Source: Photobacterium sanctipauli
Lineage (GTDB): Bacteria > Pseudomonadota > Gammaproteobacteria > Enterobacterales > Vibrionaceae
DNA length: 55,608 nt
NCBI RefSeq assembly: GCF_003026495.1
Contig: NZ_PYMA01000025.1
Coordinates: 1 to 55,608 of the forward strand
Reading direction: 5' to 3'
The translations under genes and the position numbers were made by a program. The notes under the pieces were generated by a model, which had not been told where the DNA came from, did not search any database, and was given only the letters and a program-made list of their open reading frames with translations. Positions 17,114 to 25,995 of this stretch are shown piece by piece. The stretch's first letter is position 1, and each line of letters starts with the position of its first letter.

Positions 17114-18067
17114 ATGAAAAAGTCTATTATCGCAGTATCTTTAGTATCATTATTTTCAGTTCCAGTATTTGCAAATGAAATTGGTAACCCGATTGAGAAG
17201 GAGCCAAACCCAAGCTACCCAATTCAAGATGACAACGGCAATATTTCTGGCGGTTCTGACAGAATTCATGACGGCCGTTTTTTTGGTGCAACCGAGATTA
17301 AATCGGATGGAAAAGTCGATGGTTCTATAGTTATTACAGATAATGGTCATATTGTAATTAAAGGGGCTGATGATAGCGTCAAGGGGCGTGGTAAAATTGA
17401 CGAAAATGGAAATATCACTGACCAACGAGGTAAAACAATAGGTAAAGTTGAAGAAAAAGATGGTAACTACACCCTAACTCATGAATATACGGGTAAATCA
17501 GTAAACGTCAGCACTGATGGTAATGGTCGCTGGGAAGTCGTATCGCCTGGACACCCAATCGAGAAGCCGGGTATCGACAATCCAATCGAGAGACCAGAAG
17601 TCGATCACCCAATCGAACGCCCGCCAGTTCGAAATCCTATTGATGGTGAGCGTGCCCTTGAGATCCAGCAAAAAGTTAATGAAGCACGTGACACAGTTGC
17701 TGATGCTAACGACGACATCTACGCACGCATTGGCTCTAACACTTCGCGTATGGATTCACTCGAATCAGAATTCAAGGACTTTGCCGCGCAAACCAACCAA
17801 CGTTTTGATGAGCTCGACGAGCAAATGGACGGTGTCCGTGCCAGCCTGCACGCCGTCACTAACGCCCGCCCGTTTGTGACCAATGGTGAATTTGCTGTCG
17901 GTGCCGGTGTTGGCTTTGCCGGCTCTAAAGAAGCTTTGGCCCTGGGTGGTGCATATGGCATCAACGAGCAATTGAGTGTTTCAGGTACCTTCCACTACGA
18001 AACCAGCGGCAAGTACTCTTCTTCTGAAGTCGCCGGTGGTGTCGGTGTGCAGTACAACTTCAAGTAA
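17114..18067 (+). CDS. Small YadA-type trimeric autotransporter-like surface protein
   Basis: A 317-residue exported protein. A signal peptide (1-20, ending VFA) is followed by a Gly/Asp-rich, beta-like passenger (about 40-145) without recognisable adhesin repeats. Residues 147-176 hold four proline-rich units of nine residues, [H/N]PIE(R/K)P-x-x-D; a related NPIEKE occurs at 25-30. Residues 182-246 form a heptad-like stalk, and 250-317 match a YadA membrane anchor with four beta strands ending in aromatic VQYNF. Known family members make trimers that anchor an exposed stalk. The passenger is unusually short. Function (adhesion, aggregation) is inferred from the anchor only. Confidence 0.82.
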   Translation: MKKSIIAVSLVSLFSVPVFANEIGNPIEKEPNPSYPIQDDNGNISGGSDRIHDGRFFGATEIKSDGKVDGSIVITDNGHIVIKGADDSVKGRGKIDENGNITDQRGKTIGKVEEKDGNYTLTHEYTGKSVNVSTDGNGRWEVVSPGHPIEKPGIDNPIERPEVDHPIERPPVRNPIDGERALEIQQKVNEARDTVADANDDIYARIGSNTSRMDSLESEFKDFAAQTNQRFDELDEQMDGVRASLHAVTNARPFVTNGEFAVGAGVGFAGSKEALALGGAYGINEQLSVSGTFHYETSGKYSSSEVAGGVGVQYNFK

Positions 18068-18080
18068 TCCCCAGATTGAT

Positions 18081-18105
18081 AAAGCCCTCTAACGAGGGCT
18101 TTTAT
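18081..18105 (+). terminator. Terminator of the autotransporter-like gene
   Basis: AAAGCCCTC-TAAC-GAGGGCTTTT stem and T-run, 14 bases past the stop codon. Confidence 0.88.
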
Positions 18106-18162
18106 AATAACTCTCACTCTCCAGCAATATTTACTGCTGTATTAGGCCATTTGGTACTCGCG

Positions 18163-18196
18163 CCCCTGTCTCTCTTCTTCAGGGGTCTTTTTGCTT
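18163..18196 (+). terminator. Second terminator-like hairpin
   Basis: CCCCTG and CAGGGG arms with a pyrimidine-rich loop, followed by TCTTTTTGCTTTT on the plus strand. It lies 60 bases past the first terminator and may be a back-up or belong to an unrecognised short transcript. Confidence 0.6.
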
Positions 18197-18239
18197 TTGG
18201 GGCCAAGAATAAGCTGCAACCAATAAACACCATGAATAA

Positions 18240-18264
18240 CGCTAATAAAACTTAGTAATTAGCG
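18240..18264. promoter_or_regulatory. Inverted repeat CGCTAAT-N11-ATTAGCG, possible LysR-type operator
   Basis: Perfect seven-base arms separated by 11 bases, with the T-N11-A layout typical of LysR-family sites. It starts 113 bases before the ATG of the first small barrel gene. Part of it (AACGCTAAT) recurs at 18969-18977 before the paralogue and in the form AACGCTCAT at 17027 before the autotransporter gene. Confidence 0.5.
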
Positions 18265-18352
18265 TATAACAACAGCAGTATTTAGTATTGACCTCGCCTA
18301 GCAGGGATAGCACGGCATAACACAATGACACTATCTTTGCAGCGAGTTCAAA

Positions 18353-18913
18353 ATGAAAAAACCCATCCTTGCTCTATCACTTATTTCTCTATTTTCATCA
18401 CCGACTTCTGCCAACAAGCAAGGCTTCTACGTCGGGGCCGATCTCGGCGCTAACTTTGTCGGCTCCATGTACCTCGATAGCCATATCGGCCTAGTGGCTG
18501 GCTACGATATCCCAGTCTCCCCCAAGGTAGTGATCGGTATCGAGGGTGAATACCGCAATATGGGCAGCGACAGTGCGTTTGATAACAGCATTGGAACTGA
18601 CATCGGTGCCAACGTCAGTGCCTCTTCGTACGGCGTCAATATCAAGCCCAAGTATTACTTCAACGATAAAATCTACGGTGCCGTCGTCGTTGGCTTACAC
18701 CGTATCACCTATGAAGAAAAACTAGCCATCGGCAACGACAGCTATGGCGGAAAAGACACAGCCAATGGCGTGGCTTTTGGAATTGAAGGCGGCTTTGATC
18801 TTAACCGCAATATCAACTTCCGAGCCGGCATCAGGGGCGCAGTCGCCGATGTACTTGGCTTCGATACCGAATTTGGTACCTTCTACGCCGGCGTGAACTA
18901 CAAGTTCAATTAA
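18353..18913 (+). CDS. Small outer-membrane beta-barrel protein, copy 1
   Basis: A 186-residue exported protein with a signal peptide (1-20) and an eight-strand-like beta barrel of the opacity/OmpA-membrane-domain type. Typical parts are GFYVGADLGANF, IGLVAGYDIPVSPKVVIGIEGEYR, YGVNIKPKYYF, and a C-terminal FYAGVNYKFN ending close to an aromatic residue. It is a clear paralogue of the next gene, with the same order of strands. Likely role is an outer-membrane structural or surface protein; no ligand can be predicted. No ribosome site of strong quality (GCGAG). Confidence 0.85.
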   Translation: MKKPILALSLISLFSSPTSANKQGFYVGADLGANFVGSMYLDSHIGLVAGYDIPVSPKVVIGIEGEYRNMGSDSAFDNSIGTDIGANVSASSYGVNIKPKYYFNDKIYGAVVVGLHRITYEEKLAIGNDSYGGKDTANGVAFGIEGGFDLNRNINFRAGIRGAVADVLGFDTEFGTFYAGVNYKFN

Positions 18914-19093
18914 TCCCTCAAGCAGTAAATTCACTGCTGAAAACACAATAATACACCGTGCAATAAACAACGCTAATGAGCGAAATCAACCAAACTAATT
19001 AGATAATGCACAGTGTTCATTTTAATATTCACCGCATCAGCAAGCAGCGACATCTGTGGCTAAATATCAATAATTAAATAAGTTGGATTAATC

Positions 19094-19642
19094 ATGAAAA
19101 AGACAATTTTTGCACTAACTATCGCTTCAATTTTAGCCGCTCCAGCAATGGCAAAAGACGGGTTTTACATCGGTGCCGATATTGCCTCTAATAGCCTAGA
19201 TGGTGATTCCTTTGACACCGGTTTTGGCCTTGTCGCAGGCTATGACTTCCAAGTTGCACCACAAATTGTGATTGGTGTTGAGGGTGAATACCGTAGCTTT
19301 GGTAAAGACAAGACATCAATCCCTGGCTTATTCGAAGATGAACTAAAAGCCTACTCGTTCGGTATCAATGTAAAACCTAAGTACTACTTCAACGAAAACT
19401 TTTATGCCGGTGTTCAACTGGGCCTGCATAGCGTTAAAGAAGAAGAGAAAGGCAAACTTTGGGATGGTGAGACGTACAAATTTTCCGACAGCGACACCGG
19501 CCTTTCCTACGGCCTAGAAGCTGGCTACGACTTTAACCGCAATGTCGCTATCAAGGGTGGCTACAAGGCTATCTCAGTGAAGCCGTTAGTCGCTGATTCT
19601 GACTACGGTACTTTCTATATCGGGGCTAACTACAAGTTCTAA
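19094..19642 (+). CDS. Small outer-membrane beta-barrel protein, copy 2
   Basis: A 182-residue exported barrel protein, tandem paralogue of the preceding gene. It has a signal peptide ending AMA (residue 20), GFYIGADIASNS, GFGLVAGYDFQVAPQIVIGVEGEYR and terminal GTFYIGANYKF. The upstream regions of the two copies also share CAATAAACA and AACGCTAAT blocks, so the duplication included control sequences. Each has its own signal and an individual leader. Function unknown beyond an outer-membrane location. Confidence 0.86.
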   Translation: MKKTIFALTIASILAAPAMAKDGFYIGADIASNSLDGDSFDTGFGLVAGYDFQVAPQIVIGVEGEYRSFGKDKTSIPGLFEDELKAYSFGINVKPKYYFNENFYAGVQLGLHSVKEEEKGKLWDGETYKFSDSDTGLSYGLEAGYDFNRNVAIKGGYKAISVKPLVADSDYGTFYIGANYKF

Positions 19643-19654
19643 TTAGCCCAAACC

Positions 19655-19690
19655 GCCCCAAGGTTTGAATCCGCCTTGGGGCCTATTTTT
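19655..19690 (+). terminator. Terminator of the barrel-protein pair
   Basis: GCCCCAAGG and CCTTGGGGC arms with a ten-base loop, followed by CTATTTTT on plus. It separates the surface-protein genes from the convergent phoU. Confidence 0.9.
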
Positions 19691-19696
19691 CCCAAG

Positions 19697-20407
19697 TTAC
19701 TTCAGGATCTTCTCCAGCTCTTCCTGGCTCGTGTGGCGAATATCCTTGCCCTTCACAAAGTAAATAATGTATTCACAGATGTTCTGGCAGCGGTCTCCCA
19801 CCCGCTCGATAGAGCGTGCCGACCACATCACTTGCAATACATTCGGGATAGAGCGCGGGTCTTCCATCATATAAGTCATCAGTTGACGGATAATCGCCTC
19901 ATATTCGCGATCAATTCGATCATCTTCCTGGTAAACCTGCACCGCAGCTTTCACATCCATGCGGGCAAACGCATCCAATACATCATGCAGCATGCGCACC
20001 GCACTTTGGCCCAGTGCTTCCAGTGAAACCAATAGGTTGTATTGTTTATTGGTGAAGTTTTCCAACGCGACCTTGGCAATGCTCTCGGCCACATCCCCGA
20101 TACGCTCTAAGTCAGTAATGGTTTTGATGATCGCAATCACCAAACGCAAGTCACTGGCGGTAGGCTGGCGCTTGGCAATAATACGGGTACAGGCTTCGTC
20201 GATGGCCACTTCCATCGCATTCACCTTGTGATCATCTTTGATCACCCGACGAGCCAGCTCGGCATCTTGCTTATGCATTGCTTTCAGGGCATCGGCAAGC
20301 TGCTGCTCCACCAAACCGCCCATAGCCAATACATGGGTACGAATGCTCTCTAGTTCGGCATTGAACTGGCCTGAGATGTGTCGGCCAAGGCTTAAATTAT
20401 CTAGCAT
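19697..20407 (-). CDS. phoU: Phosphate signalling protein PhoU
   Basis: Cytoplasmic regulator that links the Pst transporter to PhoR and holds the Pho regulon off when phosphate is plentiful. The 236 residues hold two related three-helix bundles (about 15-110 and 120-220) with conserved metal-binding acidic patches such as DDHKVNAMEVAIDE and EEDDRIDREYEAI-like EDDRIDREYE. AAGGAG precedes the ATG, 11 bases after the pstB stop. Last gene of pstC-pstA-pstB-phoU. Confidence 0.96.
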   Translation of the reverse strand: MLDNLSLGRHISGQFNAELESIRTHVLAMGGLVEQQLADALKAMHKQDAELARRVIKDDHKVNAMEVAIDEACTRIIAKRQPTASDLRLVIAIIKTITDLERIGDVAESIAKVALENFTNKQYNLLVSLEALGQSAVRMLHDVLDAFARMDVKAAVQVYQEDDRIDREYEAIIRQLMTYMMEDPRSIPNVLQVMWSARSIERVGDRCQNICEYIIYFVKGKDIRHTSQEELEKILK

Positions 20408-20418
20408 GATTAAACTCC

Positions 20419-21237
20419 TTAACCGTATCGACCAGTAATGTAATCTTCGGTTCGCTTTTCTTTCGGGGTGGTGAAAATGTCATTGGTGCTGGTGTACTCC
20501 ACCAGCTCGCCCATGTGCATAAAGGCGGTATTGTCAGAGACTCGCGCCGCCTGCTGCATGTTGTGGGTAACGATAATCACCGTATATTTGGTTTTCAGAT
20601 CGTTAATCAACTCTTCAATGGTCAAGGTCGATATCGGATCCAAGGCCGAGGTCGGCTCATCGAGCAGCAGCACCTCCGGCTCGATGGCAATGGCACGGGC
20701 AATCACCAAGCGTTGCTGCTGGCCACCAGACAAACCGAAGGCATTCTCGTGCAAGCGATCCTTCACTTCATCCCATAACGCCGCACCACGCAGTGAGTTC
20801 TCTACCGCATCATCGAGCACGCGGCGATCTTTGATCCCCTGCAAGCGCAGCCCGTAAATCACATTTTCATAGATGGACTTAGGAAACGGGTTCGGCCGTT
20901 GGAACACCATCCCGACACGGCGGCGAAGCGAGGCGACGTCCACCTTGCTGTCATAGATGTTCTGGCCATGAAGGATAATTTTACCATCGACGCGGCACCC
21001 TTCGACCAACTCGTTCATCCGGTTAATACAGCGTAGCAAAGTTGACTTACCACAACCTGACGGGCCGATAAAAGAGGTCACTTGCCCCTTGGCAATGCGC
21101 ATATTGATGTTGAACAGTGCTTGGTGCTGACCATAATGGAGATCAAGCCCGTCGATGGTTAACGCGGTTTTTTCTTCAGGCAACGCAGACAAATCAACAG
21201 GCTCAAACAAGCCGATAGGGGAATTGATTGAAAACAT
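20419..21237 (-). CDS. pstB: Phosphate import ATP-binding protein PstB
   Basis: ATPase of the high-affinity phosphate ABC importer. Start at 21237 gives 272 residues and places the gene 10 bases after the pstA stop; the open frame upstream overlaps pstA and is not family-like. Walker A GPSGCGKST is at 58-66, the signature LSGGQQQR and Walker B VLLLDEPTSALDP follow, with the PstB-typical VFQRPNPFPKSIYENV in between. It works with PstA and PstC; phoU follows. Confidence 0.96.
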   Translation of the reverse strand: MFSINSPIGLFEPVDLSALPEEKTALTIDGLDLHYGQHQALFNINMRIAKGQVTSFIGPSGCGKSTLLRCINRMNELVEGCRVDGKIILHGQNIYDSKVDVASLRRRVGMVFQRPNPFPKSIYENVIYGLRLQGIKDRRVLDDAVENSLRGAALWDEVKDRLHENAFGLSGGQQQRLVIARAIAIEPEVLLLDEPTSALDPISTLTIEELINDLKTKYTVIIVTHNMQQAARVSDNTAFMHMGELVEYTSTNDIFTTPKEKRTEDYITGRYG

Positions 21238-21247
21238 ATTTCTCTCG

Positions 21248-22861
21248 CTATTGCTCCAAAGAACGGAATTTTTCACGCAAGTGATTGCGGATCCCAATAG
21301 CCGTTAAGTTAAGTCCGACAATCACGGTTACCAGCAAAAATGACGTCGCATAAACCAGCGGGCGGGCAGCCTCGACATTCGGGCTCTGAAAACCAACATC
21401 ATATATATGATAACCAAGATGCATGAATTTACGATCTAAATGCAGGTATGGGAAGTGGCCGTCTATCGGCAGTGATGGTGCCATTTTAACCACCCCCACC
21501 AGCATTAACGGTGCCACTTCGCCCGCCGCCCTTGCGACCGCCAAAATCAAGCCCGTCATAATAGCAGGGCTGGCCATTGGCAATACGATACGCCACAGGG
21601 TTTCCGCTTGCGTGGCTCCCAGGGCCAACGAGCCATGGCGAACCGAATTCGGAATACGCGCCAAGCCTTCCTCGGTCGAGACAATCACCACAGGCAAGGT
21701 CAAAATAGCCAGGGTAAGTGCCGACCACATGATCCCCGGGGTACCAAACGTCGGTGCCGGTAGCTGATCGGAGAAAAAGATATCATCAATGGTGCCGCCG
21801 ACCATATAGACGAAAAAGCCCAAGCCGAAAACCCCGTATACAATCGACGGCACACCGGCGAGGTTGATCACCGCCACCCGAATGAGCTTGGTGAAGGTAT
21901 TCTTGCCCGCATACTCATGAAGGTAAATGGCGGCCATCACCCCAAGCGGCGTCACAATAATACTCATCAACAGCACCATCAACACGGTGCCGAAGATGGC
22001 AGGAAAAACCCCGCCTTCGGTATTCGCCTCACGCGGTTCATCGACAATGAACTTACCCACTTGCTTGAGCCAGTGGACAAACTTGCCACCCGTGGTGAGT
22101 TCATTTGGGTACCACAAATCCAGTACCTGCCCCATGGATATGTCCACTTCCAAGCCAGACATCTCGCGCATGGTCAAGATATCTCGATCAAGCTGCTGGT
22201 GCAGGGCCTGAAGCTGTTCGGTCACCGACTGGAATTGCGCTTCGAGCTCGGCTTTTCGCTGATGGTTCTGTGGCTCATCAGGGCGGCGCAGCTGGTCACG
22301 GCGAAGCTGTTCAAACTGGCGGTTTATCTCCGCCAGCTCAGTGGTTTCCAGTAACTTGATCTGCTCACGGATTTCAGTCGCTTGCAACAAGCTATCCGGC
22401 AATGCCTCTAGCGGGATCGCCATTCCATCGTCTGTCAGGCTGACCGGAAAACCATAGAAGCGGCCATTTTTCAGCCTATCCATAACCATGACATTCTGCG
22501 CCAAAGACTGGCTCTTAATGTATGGCTCCAGGAAGGTAATAAAGTCACTGCCCGGCAATTCACGGTTGCCTGTTTTCACCATGTAGCGCAACACTTTGTC
22601 GCCTGTGAAATGCCGGGTATCAATCCCCGCTTCGGCGAGCTGTTCAACCGGCACCGATTTGCGATCATAGATCTCGCCGATGACCATGGTGGTTTCGCCA
22701 CCTTGCTCAATTTCAAACTGGTACACAGGCGCAGGCCAGAAGTAGCTAAGCCCCTTCCAGCCAATCAATAACAGTAATCCCAATACGGCAACCAAGCTGA
22801 GGCTGACAGCCCCGCCGGTTAACCAAATCCAAGGGGAACCAGAACGAAACCAGTTACCCAT
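21248..22861 (-). CDS. pstA: Phosphate transport permease PstA, long form
   Basis: Membrane permease of the phosphate importer. At 537 residues it is nearly twice the length of E. coli PstA (296). After an N-terminal helix (about 13-35) comes a roughly 230-residue extracytoplasmic, partly coiled region (Q/E/L-rich around 190-240), and the six-helix permease domain fills the C-terminal half with the loop ALGATQAETLWRIVLPMASPAI. Start is ATG 22861; a GTG nine bases earlier is possible. Such long PstA occurs in Vibrio, Shewanella and Pseudomonas relatives. The role of the extra region is not established. Confidence 0.93.
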   Translation of the reverse strand: MGNWFRSGSPWIWLTGGAVSLSLVAVLGLLLLIGWKGLSYFWPAPVYQFEIEQGGETTMVIGEIYDRKSVPVEQLAEAGIDTRHFTGDKVLRYMVKTGNRELPGSDFITFLEPYIKSQSLAQNVMVMDRLKNGRFYGFPVSLTDDGMAIPLEALPDSLLQATEIREQIKLLETTELAEINRQFEQLRRDQLRRPDEPQNHQRKAELEAQFQSVTEQLQALHQQLDRDILTMREMSGLEVDISMGQVLDLWYPNELTTGGKFVHWLKQVGKFIVDEPREANTEGGVFPAIFGTVLMVLLMSIIVTPLGVMAAIYLHEYAGKNTFTKLIRVAVINLAGVPSIVYGVFGLGFFVYMVGGTIDDIFFSDQLPAPTFGTPGIMWSALTLAILTLPVVIVSTEEGLARIPNSVRHGSLALGATQAETLWRIVLPMASPAIMTGLILAVARAAGEVAPLMLVGVVKMAPSLPIDGHFPYLHLDRKFMHLGYHIYDVGFQSPNVEAARPLVYATSFLLVTVIVGLNLTAIGIRNHLREKFRSLEQ

Positions 22862-22913
22862 GATCCACACTAATCATGTCTTAAAAAGCTCTTAATCTGC
22901 TGATACAACCCGG

Positions 22914-25175
22914 TTATAGCGAGCTGTATTTCTCCCGCAGACGCTGGCGAACTAGCTCTGCGATAGTATTAAAGAAGAAAGTAAATACGAACAATACAAA
23001 TGCCGCGAGGAACATGACCCGGTAGTGCGAGCTATTCACTTCACTTTCCGGCATTTCGATGGCTATCGTTGCCGACAGGGTACGCATCCCTTCGAGGATA
23101 TTCCAATCCATGATCGGGGTATTCCCCGTTGCCATCAATACAATCATGGTTTCACCGACAGCCCGTCCCAGCCCCATCATGATGGCCGAGAAAATACCCG
23201 GGCTTGCCGTTAGCAACACAACCTTGGTCAGCGTTTGCCAGTGGGTCGCCCCCAAGGCCAGCGAGCCGCTAGTCAAATGGCCCGGCACTGAAAAAATGGC
23301 ATCTTCGGCAATCGAAAAGATGGTGGGTATCACGGCAAAGCCCATGGCAATACCCACCACGAGGGTATTGCGCTGATCATAGCCAATCCCCCACTCATTG
23401 GTGAGGTAAACCCGGATATCACCGTCAAAGAACCAGTTCTCCATGACTGGGCTGGCCGAAAAGCACAAGTAGCCAATCAATACAATCACCGGCATCAACA
23501 ACAGAATATGGAAGCCATTCGGGATCCGCGAGCGCCAGCGTCCCGGCAGCAATGACCAACCCACGCCCGCTAGCATCATGCTCAGCGGCACCGCCACTAT
23601 CAATAGCATGATCCCTGCCAAGTACTCTTCGACAATCGGCGCCAACCAAATACCTGCCAAAAAGCCCAAAATCACTGTTGGCAATGCTTCCATCAATTCA
23701 ACCGTTGGCTTTACAATCCGGCGCATTTTCGACGACATGAAGTAAGCGGTATAGATAGCCCCCGCCAATGCCATCGGAATCGCAAACAGCAAGGCGTACA
23801 AAGCAGCCTTGAAGGTACCGAACACAATAGGTACCAGGCTTAGCTTCGGCTCGAATTCATCACTGGCCGACGTTGACTGCCAAACGTAATCAGGCTCGGG
23901 GTACCCCTCGTACCATATCTTCTGCCACAGCGAAGCAATCCCGATTTCCGGGTGCTTATTAACGACATGGAACAATTGCCACTGGTTACCGTTTGCCGCC
24001 AACAAATGATCGGCACGCGGTGAAATCACCAATTGCTCTGGCAGCTCCCCAGCAAACAACGGCTTGTGGTAAATGGCCCCTTTCACCGTGGTATAAAATG
24101 CCGATAAGTCACCATTTTGCTGCAGGGCAAAAAAGCCTTTTCGGGTATGCTCGGGCACCACAGCCTGAATAGGCATTTGTGCCAGTTTGAAATCACGAGT
24201 GCGGGTCAGCACTCGCTTTTCATCTTTTAGAATTTCAAACCACTGCGCGAGGGTATCGTCGCTATAACTAATCAATAGCGAGTACGCCCCGGAAAGCGGC
24301 ACCAATTGATCGGGCATGGCTTCGCCACTGGCAACCTCGACGATATCCCGGACAGCCCCGCTATCTTGGCCCAGCGCCACTACGTAGACCAAGCGCCCAG
24401 CCAGCACATAGGCCGTGCGGGTATCTGGGGTGATCACCATAGAGCGAATATTGCTCGGCAGGCCCGCGACTTCATAACCACTGGATTGCCACTGCCGCTC
24501 AAGATCAAATGAGCTGCCATGCTGGTAAAACTGGCGAACCACCACGCGATTATCCGCCGTCACCCCAATCATGGCTGCTTTATCGTTGGTGACCGACACC
24601 GCGAGTTGGCTAACGGCCAAGCCTTCAGGGTCTAGCTGGAGCGGTGCTTCACCAAACGGATAGGCAATAAGCGAAGAGCTTGCTGTGGCGTTTGCTGCAA
24701 GACTCGCGACTTGGCGGGCTGCATCGGGCTTCACCACTTGCACCTTACCGTCATGCCCACCAACCGCAAACACCCCTTGCGCGGGATGGGTGGCCGCAAT
24801 CGCTGTGGTTTTCTCCAACAAAGCCTGCTGCTCAAGGATGCTAGGGGCTGTGGAAGCCGCGTTTTGGGTCAGTGAGGCTTCATCGATTGCCATCACGCTT
24901 AGCACACCTTGATCCGACAGGCGGTAAATTGCGTCGTTGTGATCACTGAGCGCGTATGCTGTGGTTTGGTCGGTGAATGAGGTGGTGAAGGTATGCTGCT
25001 GGGTCACTTTTACATTCGAAAAGATCGGCAAAATGACATAAAGCAGGTAGAAAAAGATTAAGACGAGTGTAATAAGGACAAAAATACCACCCGCGGTGAC
25101 ACCATAACAGGCTAATTTATCTTTTACCTTGCGGCCAGGATTTTCCCCCATTAAAAAAGCACCGGCCTTTGCCAT
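22914..25175 (-). CDS. pstC: Phosphate transport permease PstC, long form
   Basis: Partner permease of PstA. The 753 residues are more than double E. coli PstC (319). A helix at about 27-52 is followed by a large periplasmic region (about 55-430) of repeating beta-strand character, resembling a beta-propeller-like fold (segments such as GVFAVGGHDGKVQVVKPDAA). The C-terminal 300 residues form the permease with the EAA loop LALGATHWQTLTKVVLLTASPGIF. GAGG is three to seven bases before the ATG. A Pho box lies 45 bases upstream. First gene of the operon. Confidence 0.93.
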   Translation of the reverse strand: MAKAGAFLMGENPGRKVKDKLACYGVTAGGIFVLITLVLIFFYLLYVILPIFSNVKVTQQHTFTTSFTDQTTAYALSDHNDAIYRLSDQGVLSVMAIDEASLTQNAASTAPSILEQQALLEKTTAIAATHPAQGVFAVGGHDGKVQVVKPDAARQVASLAANATASSSLIAYPFGEAPLQLDPEGLAVSQLAVSVTNDKAAMIGVTADNRVVVRQFYQHGSSFDLERQWQSSGYEVAGLPSNIRSMVITPDTRTAYVLAGRLVYVVALGQDSGAVRDIVEVASGEAMPDQLVPLSGAYSLLISYSDDTLAQWFEILKDEKRVLTRTRDFKLAQMPIQAVVPEHTRKGFFALQQNGDLSAFYTTVKGAIYHKPLFAGELPEQLVISPRADHLLAANGNQWQLFHVVNKHPEIGIASLWQKIWYEGYPEPDYVWQSTSASDEFEPKLSLVPIVFGTFKAALYALLFAIPMALAGAIYTAYFMSSKMRRIVKPTVELMEALPTVILGFLAGIWLAPIVEEYLAGIMLLIVAVPLSMMLAGVGWSLLPGRWRSRIPNGFHILLLMPVIVLIGYLCFSASPVMENWFFDGDIRVYLTNEWGIGYDQRNTLVVGIAMGFAVIPTIFSIAEDAIFSVPGHLTSGSLALGATHWQTLTKVVLLTASPGIFSAIMMGLGRAVGETMIVLMATGNTPIMDWNILEGMRTLSATIAIEMPESEVNSSHYRVMFLAAFVLFVFTFFFNTIAELVRQRLREKYSSL

Positions 25176-25219
25176 TATTACCTCAATAAATTTACACGTT
25201 TACTAATGATATTGTCTTT

Positions 25220-25239
25220 ATGTGACAATTATATGACAA
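25220..25239 (-). promoter_or_regulatory. Pho box upstream of pstC
   Basis: On minus, TTGTCATATAATTGTCACAT fits the PhoB direct-repeat consensus CTGTCAT-A/T-rich 4-CTGTCAY with two mismatches. It ends about 45 bases before the pstC ATG, a position that can replace a -35 element. PhoB-activated expression of pstCAB-phoU in low phosphate is thus expected. Confidence 0.85.
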
Positions 25240-25455
25240 CGCCATTCGAACAGCTATTCTGTAAATCAGTAAACGGCCAACATTAAAGTGTAATAAATCC
25301 CTAATACTAAATATAACTGTCATAAAGTCAGTGTATTTTCTCTGCCGTGGTAGGCATATCGCATTCACGTCTCGGAATATCTGCTTGAAGCTAGACAGGA
25401 ATTGCACATGGTCACATAATAAACTTGCTGAAAATACAAGCATAAGGATATGACT

Positions 25456-25962
25456 ATGAAGCACCTCATTCTAACCGTGATCGGTAAAGATCGTTCTGGC
25501 CTAGTTGAAACCCTATCTGACACGGTTTATCAAAACCACGGTAACTGGCTATCAAGCAGCCTCAGCAAACTTGCTGGTCAATTTGCCGGGATCATCCAAA
25601 TCGAGGTCGCCGACCAATATATTGCCGTGCTCAGCCAGGCCATACGCAATATCGATGGGCTTCAAGTGCACATTGTCGAAGACGAGAGCAAAACCCTCGC
25701 CACTTCCGTGCTGCATAACCTGCTGGTTACGGGTAATGACCGCGTTGGGATTGTTAAAGATGTCACCACAGCCCTGAATCGTCTGGGTATCAATATCAAT
25801 AAACTAAAAACCAACACGGACAGCGCGCCGAACTGGGGCTACCCGATCTTCACCGCCGAATTCGTGCTGGAGCTACCAACAGAGATCAGCATTGATACCG
25901 TTCAAGAAACCCTTGAGCGCATCGCCGATGATCTCACTATTGATATAGATAACAACGAGTGA
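25456..25962 (+). CDS. GcvR-like double ACT-domain protein
   Basis: A 168-residue cytoplasmic protein with two ACT domains (about 1-75 and 88-165), each starting with a hydrophobic strand and a KDRSGLVETL or NDRVGIVKDVTTAL helix. This is the architecture of GcvR, repressor partner of the glycine-cleavage system, but the position beside ppk suggests a separate paralogue. Start at 25456 has AAGGA seven bases upstream; an ATG six bases earlier would overlap that site. ppk follows after 33 bases, so they may be one transcript. Ligand unknown. Confidence 0.85.
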   Translation: MKHLILTVIGKDRSGLVETLSDTVYQNHGNWLSSSLSKLAGQFAGIIQIEVADQYIAVLSQAIRNIDGLQVHIVEDESKTLATSVLHNLLVTGNDRVGIVKDVTTALNRLGININKLKTNTDSAPNWGYPIFTAEFVLELPTEISIDTVQETLERIADDLTIDIDNNE

Positions 25963-25995
25963 GTTTTTTAGTCCACTGCTTTTTACAGGATGACA

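Noticed and set aside
25318..25337. Possible Pho box on plus before the gcvR-like/ppk/ppx genes
   Set aside because: Only the first half (CTGTCAT) fits; the second half at the right spacing does not.
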